Part shown: in pieces, positions 25,939-28,171 of the stretch
How positions within the stretch are numbered: the first letter of the stretch is position 1
How the letters are laid out: each line of letters begins with the position of its first letter
Assembly: GCA_002441445.1 (NCBI GenBank)
Contig: DJWC01000114.1
Span: 1-28,171, forward strand
Source: Pusillimonas sp. UBA6240
GTDB taxonomy: Bacteria > Pseudomonadota > Gammaproteobacteria > Burkholderiales > Burkholderiaceae_B
Reading direction: 5' to 3'
DNA: 28,171 bases
The notes under the pieces: model-generated
What the model saw: the letters and a program-made list of their open reading frames with translations, nothing else
The model's database searches: none
Told to the model about the DNA's origin: nothing
Made by a program: the position numbers and the translations under genes

Positions 25939-27189
25939 ATGAAACCAGTCGGAGCGTCCACTCCCCATCCCGCCACAGCCTCCACGCGGCCTTCCAGCTC
26001 GATGGGCCAGCTTCTGCTGGGACTCAGCCTGATGTTGATCGCCTTCAATCTGCGTCCCTTGTTCGCCAGCCTGTCGGTCATGCTGCCCGATCTACTGCAG
26101 GGCACCGCTTTGACCTCCGTGAGCGCCGGTTATCTCACCACGCTGCCGGTGCTGTGCCTGGGCGTATTCGCCCCGCTCGCCCCTTTGCTCGGGCAGCGTA
26201 TCGGCCCGGAACGCACGCTGCTCCTGGCGCTGTTGATGCTGACTTTGGGGACGGGGCTGCGCGGCCTGGGCGATATCTATTCGCTGTTCTTGGGAACGGC
26301 CATCGCCGGCGCGGCGATCGCCGTGGGCAATGTCTTGTTGCCCAGTGTCGTGAAAAGAGACTTCCCGACGATCCCCGGCCTGATGACCGGGCTGTACACC
26401 ATGGCGCTGTGCGGCGGCGCCGCCTCCGCCGCCGCGCTTACCCTGCCCATGGCGCGTTACCTGGGCGGCTCGTGGACCGCCGGACTGGCGGTCTGGGCGC
26501 TGCCGGCGGGGCTGGTGCTGTTGATCTGGGCGCCGCGCGCCCTGCGCGGGGGCGTGCTGCGGCGGCAGTCGCGGCGCCGCGTGCAAGGGCTATGGCGCGA
26601 TCCGCTTGCGTGGCAGGTCACCTTCTTCATGGGCTTGCAGTCGGCGCTGGCGTATTGCGTATTCGGATGGGTCGCGCCCATTCTGATGGAAAGAGGCCTG
26701 GACGGCGTACAAGCGGGGCTGGTCTTGTCCGTATCCATCATGGTGCAAGTGCTTACCTGCCTGCTCGTGCCGTCCTTCGCCGCCCGCCGCAAAGACCAGC
26801 GCCTGGTGAATGCCGCGCTGGCCCTGACCGCGGCGGCGGGTTTGCTGGGGCTGCTGCTGGCGCCCCTGTCGACGATATGGGGCTGGGCCGTGCTGCAAGG
26901 CATAGGGCAGGGCGGCTTGTTCGCCATGGCGATGACCGTCATCGTCCTGCGCTCGCCGGATTTCCATGTGGCGGCGCACTTGTCTGGCATGTCGCAGGGG
27001 GTGGGCTATATCCTTGCCGCCTTCGGACCTTTGCTGGTCGGCGTGCTGCATAGCGCCACAGGCAGCTATGCAGCCAGCGGCTGGCTGTTCGCGGCGATCG
27101 GCGTGTGCGGCGCCCTGAACGGCTGGGGCGCGGGCCGGCCCATTCTGGTCAAGGCGCGCGCAATGGAACGCGCCGCGCCACATGAATAA
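25939..27189 (+). CDS. CynX/NimT-family MFS transporter
   Basis: A 416-residue major facilitator with twelve predicted helices. The first helix region LLGLSLMLIAFNLRPLFASL, with the N-L-R-P motif, together with LLPSVVKRDFPTIPGLMTGLY in the first half, is diagnostic of the cyanate/2-nitroimidazole transporter (CynX/NimT) family. Members export or import small organic anions and drugs; the substrate here is unknown. The ATG at 25939 was chosen because it precedes a short polar leader of the usual length; the ribosome binding site is poor and an internal ATG at about 26005 is an alternative. The TauE/SafE gene starts 18 bases after its stop, so the two are probably co-transcribed. Confidence 0.88.
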   Translation: MKPVGASTPHPATASTRPSSSMGQLLLGLSLMLIAFNLRPLFASLSVMLPDLLQGTALTSVSAGYLTTLPVLCLGVFAPLAPLLGQRIGPERTLLLALLMLTLGTGLRGLGDIYSLFLGTAIAGAAIAVGNVLLPSVVKRDFPTIPGLMTGLYTMALCGGAASAAALTLPMARYLGGSWTAGLAVWALPAGLVLLIWAPRALRGGVLRRQSRRRVQGLWRDPLAWQVTFFMGLQSALAYCVFGWVAPILMERGLDGVQAGLVLSVSIMVQVLTCLLVPSFAARRKDQRLVNAALALTAAAGLLGLLLAPLSTIWGWAVLQGIGQGGLFAMAMTVIVLRSPDFHVAAHLSGMSQGVGYILAAFGPLLVGVLHSATGSYAASGWLFAAIGVCGALNGWGAGRPILVKARAMERAAPHE

Positions 27190-27207
27190 TCGATAGCCTA
27201 TGCATGC

Positions 27208-27981
27208 ATGTTTCCTGACCTGGCGGTACTGACACCCTTCTTGCTGATCGTGATCGTCGCGGTGTATTTCCACACCGTGACGGGTTTCGGCCTTGCCATG
27301 ATCGTCATGGGCTTGGCCAGCGGCATGGGCGTGGCCTCGGTGGCGGCGCTGGCTTCCATTATCAGCATCGTCACGCTGGTCAACAGCGCCGTGGCGCTGC
27401 GCGGCAACCTGCACCATATTGAATGGCGCACCGCCGGCAGCCTCTTGCTGGGGGTGATGCCCGCAAGCGTCCTGGGCGTGGTGCTGCTGGATTACCTGAG
27501 CAGCGAAGCGGCGGACCTGGTGCAGCTATTGCTGGGGGCGGTCATTGTGTACGGCGGCCTGAATTTCGCTTGGCGGCCCGAGCCCTTGAAGAAAATCTCC
27601 AGCCAGCCCAATTTCGTCTACTATGGATTTCTGGGAGGGCTGGTGGGCGGCATGTTCGCCATTCCAGGCCCGCCCCTGATTTTCCAGTTCTATCGACAGC
27701 CCATGACGCTGCCGCAGATACGCAGCTTCCTGATCTTCCTGAACGCCGTCATCGCCGGCGCGCGCACGCTCTTCGTCGGCTGGCAGGGCGGTCTGACCAA
27801 AGAGATATGGCTGCTCAGCGCCTTGTGCATACCGGTGGTCGCTGTGGCCACGCTGGCGGGCCGGCGCTATCCGCCGCCGTTTTCGGCGCAGGCCATGCGC
27901 CGGATCGCCTTCGTGGTCCTGGTCTTGATGGGCGTGGGCTTGATGCTGCCCGTTGCCTCGGGCTACCTGTTCGGGCGATAA
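27208..27981 (+). CDS. TauE/SafE-family membrane permease
   Basis: A 257-residue membrane protein with about eight hydrophobic helices in two similar halves. The first half begins VYFHTVTGFGLAMIVMGLAS and the second has YYGFLGGLVGGMFAIPGPPL, the paired G-F-G / G-x-P-G-P-P pattern typical of TauE/SafE permeases. The family is linked to export of sulfite, sulfoacetate or other organosulfur and organic anions. It follows the CynX-type transporter by 18 bases. The ATG at 27208 has no strong ribosome binding site, suggesting translational coupling or re-initiation. Specific substrate unknown. Confidence 0.88.
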   Translation: MFPDLAVLTPFLLIVIVAVYFHTVTGFGLAMIVMGLASGMGVASVAALASIISIVTLVNSAVALRGNLHHIEWRTAGSLLLGVMPASVLGVVLLDYLSSEAADLVQLLLGAVIVYGGLNFAWRPEPLKKISSQPNFVYYGFLGGLVGGMFAIPGPPLIFQFYRQPMTLPQIRSFLIFLNAVIAGARTLFVGWQGGLTKEIWLLSALCIPVVAVATLAGRRYPPPFSAQAMRRIAFVVLVLMGVGLMLPVASGYLFGR

Positions 27982-28023
27982 TCGGTTTTCGGGGGCGCAA
28001 GTCCCTATTCACATGTCTGGTCA

Positions 28024-28060
28024 ATAGCCTATCTCTATTGATTTAATAAAATTAATCAAT
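28024..28060 (+). promoter_or_regulatory. Probable OxyR binding site upstream of ahpC
   Basis: The spacing ATAG-N7-CTAT-N7-ATAA-N7-CAAT matches the OxyR recognition pattern ATAG-N7-CTAT-N7-ATAG-N7-CTAT in 14 of 16 fixed positions. It ends directly before the -35 box of the ahpC promoter, the usual place for activation by OxyR. oxyR itself is not in the window. Confidence 0.75.
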
Positions 28061-28089
28061 TTTACAAATCAATAGCCGCGGCCTATACT
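28061..28089 (+). promoter_or_regulatory. ahpC promoter (sigma70-type)
   Basis: A -35 box TTTACA (28061-28066) and a -10 box TATACT (28084-28089) are separated by 17 bases. Each box matches five of the six consensus positions. The predicted start site lies near 28096, giving a leader of about 38 bases before the ahpC ATG. Confidence 0.75.
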
Positions 28090-28133
28090 GGCCACACATT
28101 CACTTTTTCAACCCCTTAACGAGAGGAAACGCA

Positions 28134-28171
28134 ATGTCCTTGATCAACACCAAAATCAAACCGTTCAAAGC
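28134..28171 (+). CDS. ahpC: Alkyl hydroperoxide reductase subunit C, first codons (cut by window edge)
   Basis: The 12 or so codons visible read MSLINTKIKPFKA, which is the typical start of AhpC, the 2-Cys peroxiredoxin that reduces hydrogen peroxide and organic hydroperoxides. The ATG is preceded by GAGAGGAA at suitable spacing. The catalytic cysteines lie outside the window. The OxyR-type site and strong promoter upstream fit the usual peroxide control of this gene and support the call. Confidence 0.85.
   Translation, partial: MSLINTKIKPFK

Overview
The window looks like a chromosomal segment of a high-GC betaproteobacterium in the Burkholderiales, most like Alcaligenaceae (Bordetella/Achromobacter/Pusillimonas relatives). 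This rests on the close match of GroES/GroEL to that group as I remember it, the CIRCE-controlled groESL pair, and the general gene style. No database search was possible.

Left edge (1-3650): groES and the start of groEL lie on the minus strand behind a sigma70-type promoter whose -10 box touches a perfect CIRCE operator. Upstream, also on the minus strand, is a cytoplasmic GH15 glucoamylase-type gene and then a C-terminal scrap of a LysR regulator. At 3666-4616 a MarR-GNAT fusion gene sits on the plus strand, with a perfect 20-bp palindrome overlapping its promoter and ending one base before its start codon. A fragment of a ParE/RelE-type toxin follows it.

Core (4765-20846): fifteen co-directional minus-strand genes, many overlapping by 4 or 8 nt, read like one long respiratory operon. 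In order of transcription they are: a Tat-signal small subunit, an FAD/Fe-S GMC large subunit and a tri-haem cytochrome c (a gluconate/fructose/glucose-type membrane dehydrogenase); then alternative complex III, ActA (pentahaem), ActB (Fe-S/molybdopterin-like), ActC, ActD, ActE (lipoprotein monohaem cytochrome) and ActF; then a small membrane-anchored protein of unknown function, a SCO copper chaperone, and an A2-type caa3 cytochrome oxidase (CtaC with fused cytochrome c, CtaD, CtaE, CtaF). Together they could carry electrons from a periplasmic sugar, sugar-acid or alcohol substrate to oxygen without the bc1 complex. This is the most interesting feature of the window.

Right part (20970-28171): an Hsp15-like S4 RNA-binding protein, a small secreted Pro/Ser-rich protein, an MFS transporter whose stop overlaps that of a convergent BON-domain protein, a SAM methyltransferase, a glycine-zipper lipoprotein with a strong intrinsic terminator, a CynX/NimT-type MFS transporter followed closely by a TauE/SafE permease, and the first codons of ahpC preceded by a good OxyR-type site and promoter. 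No tRNA, rRNA, CRISPR array, insertion sequence or phage gene was seen.
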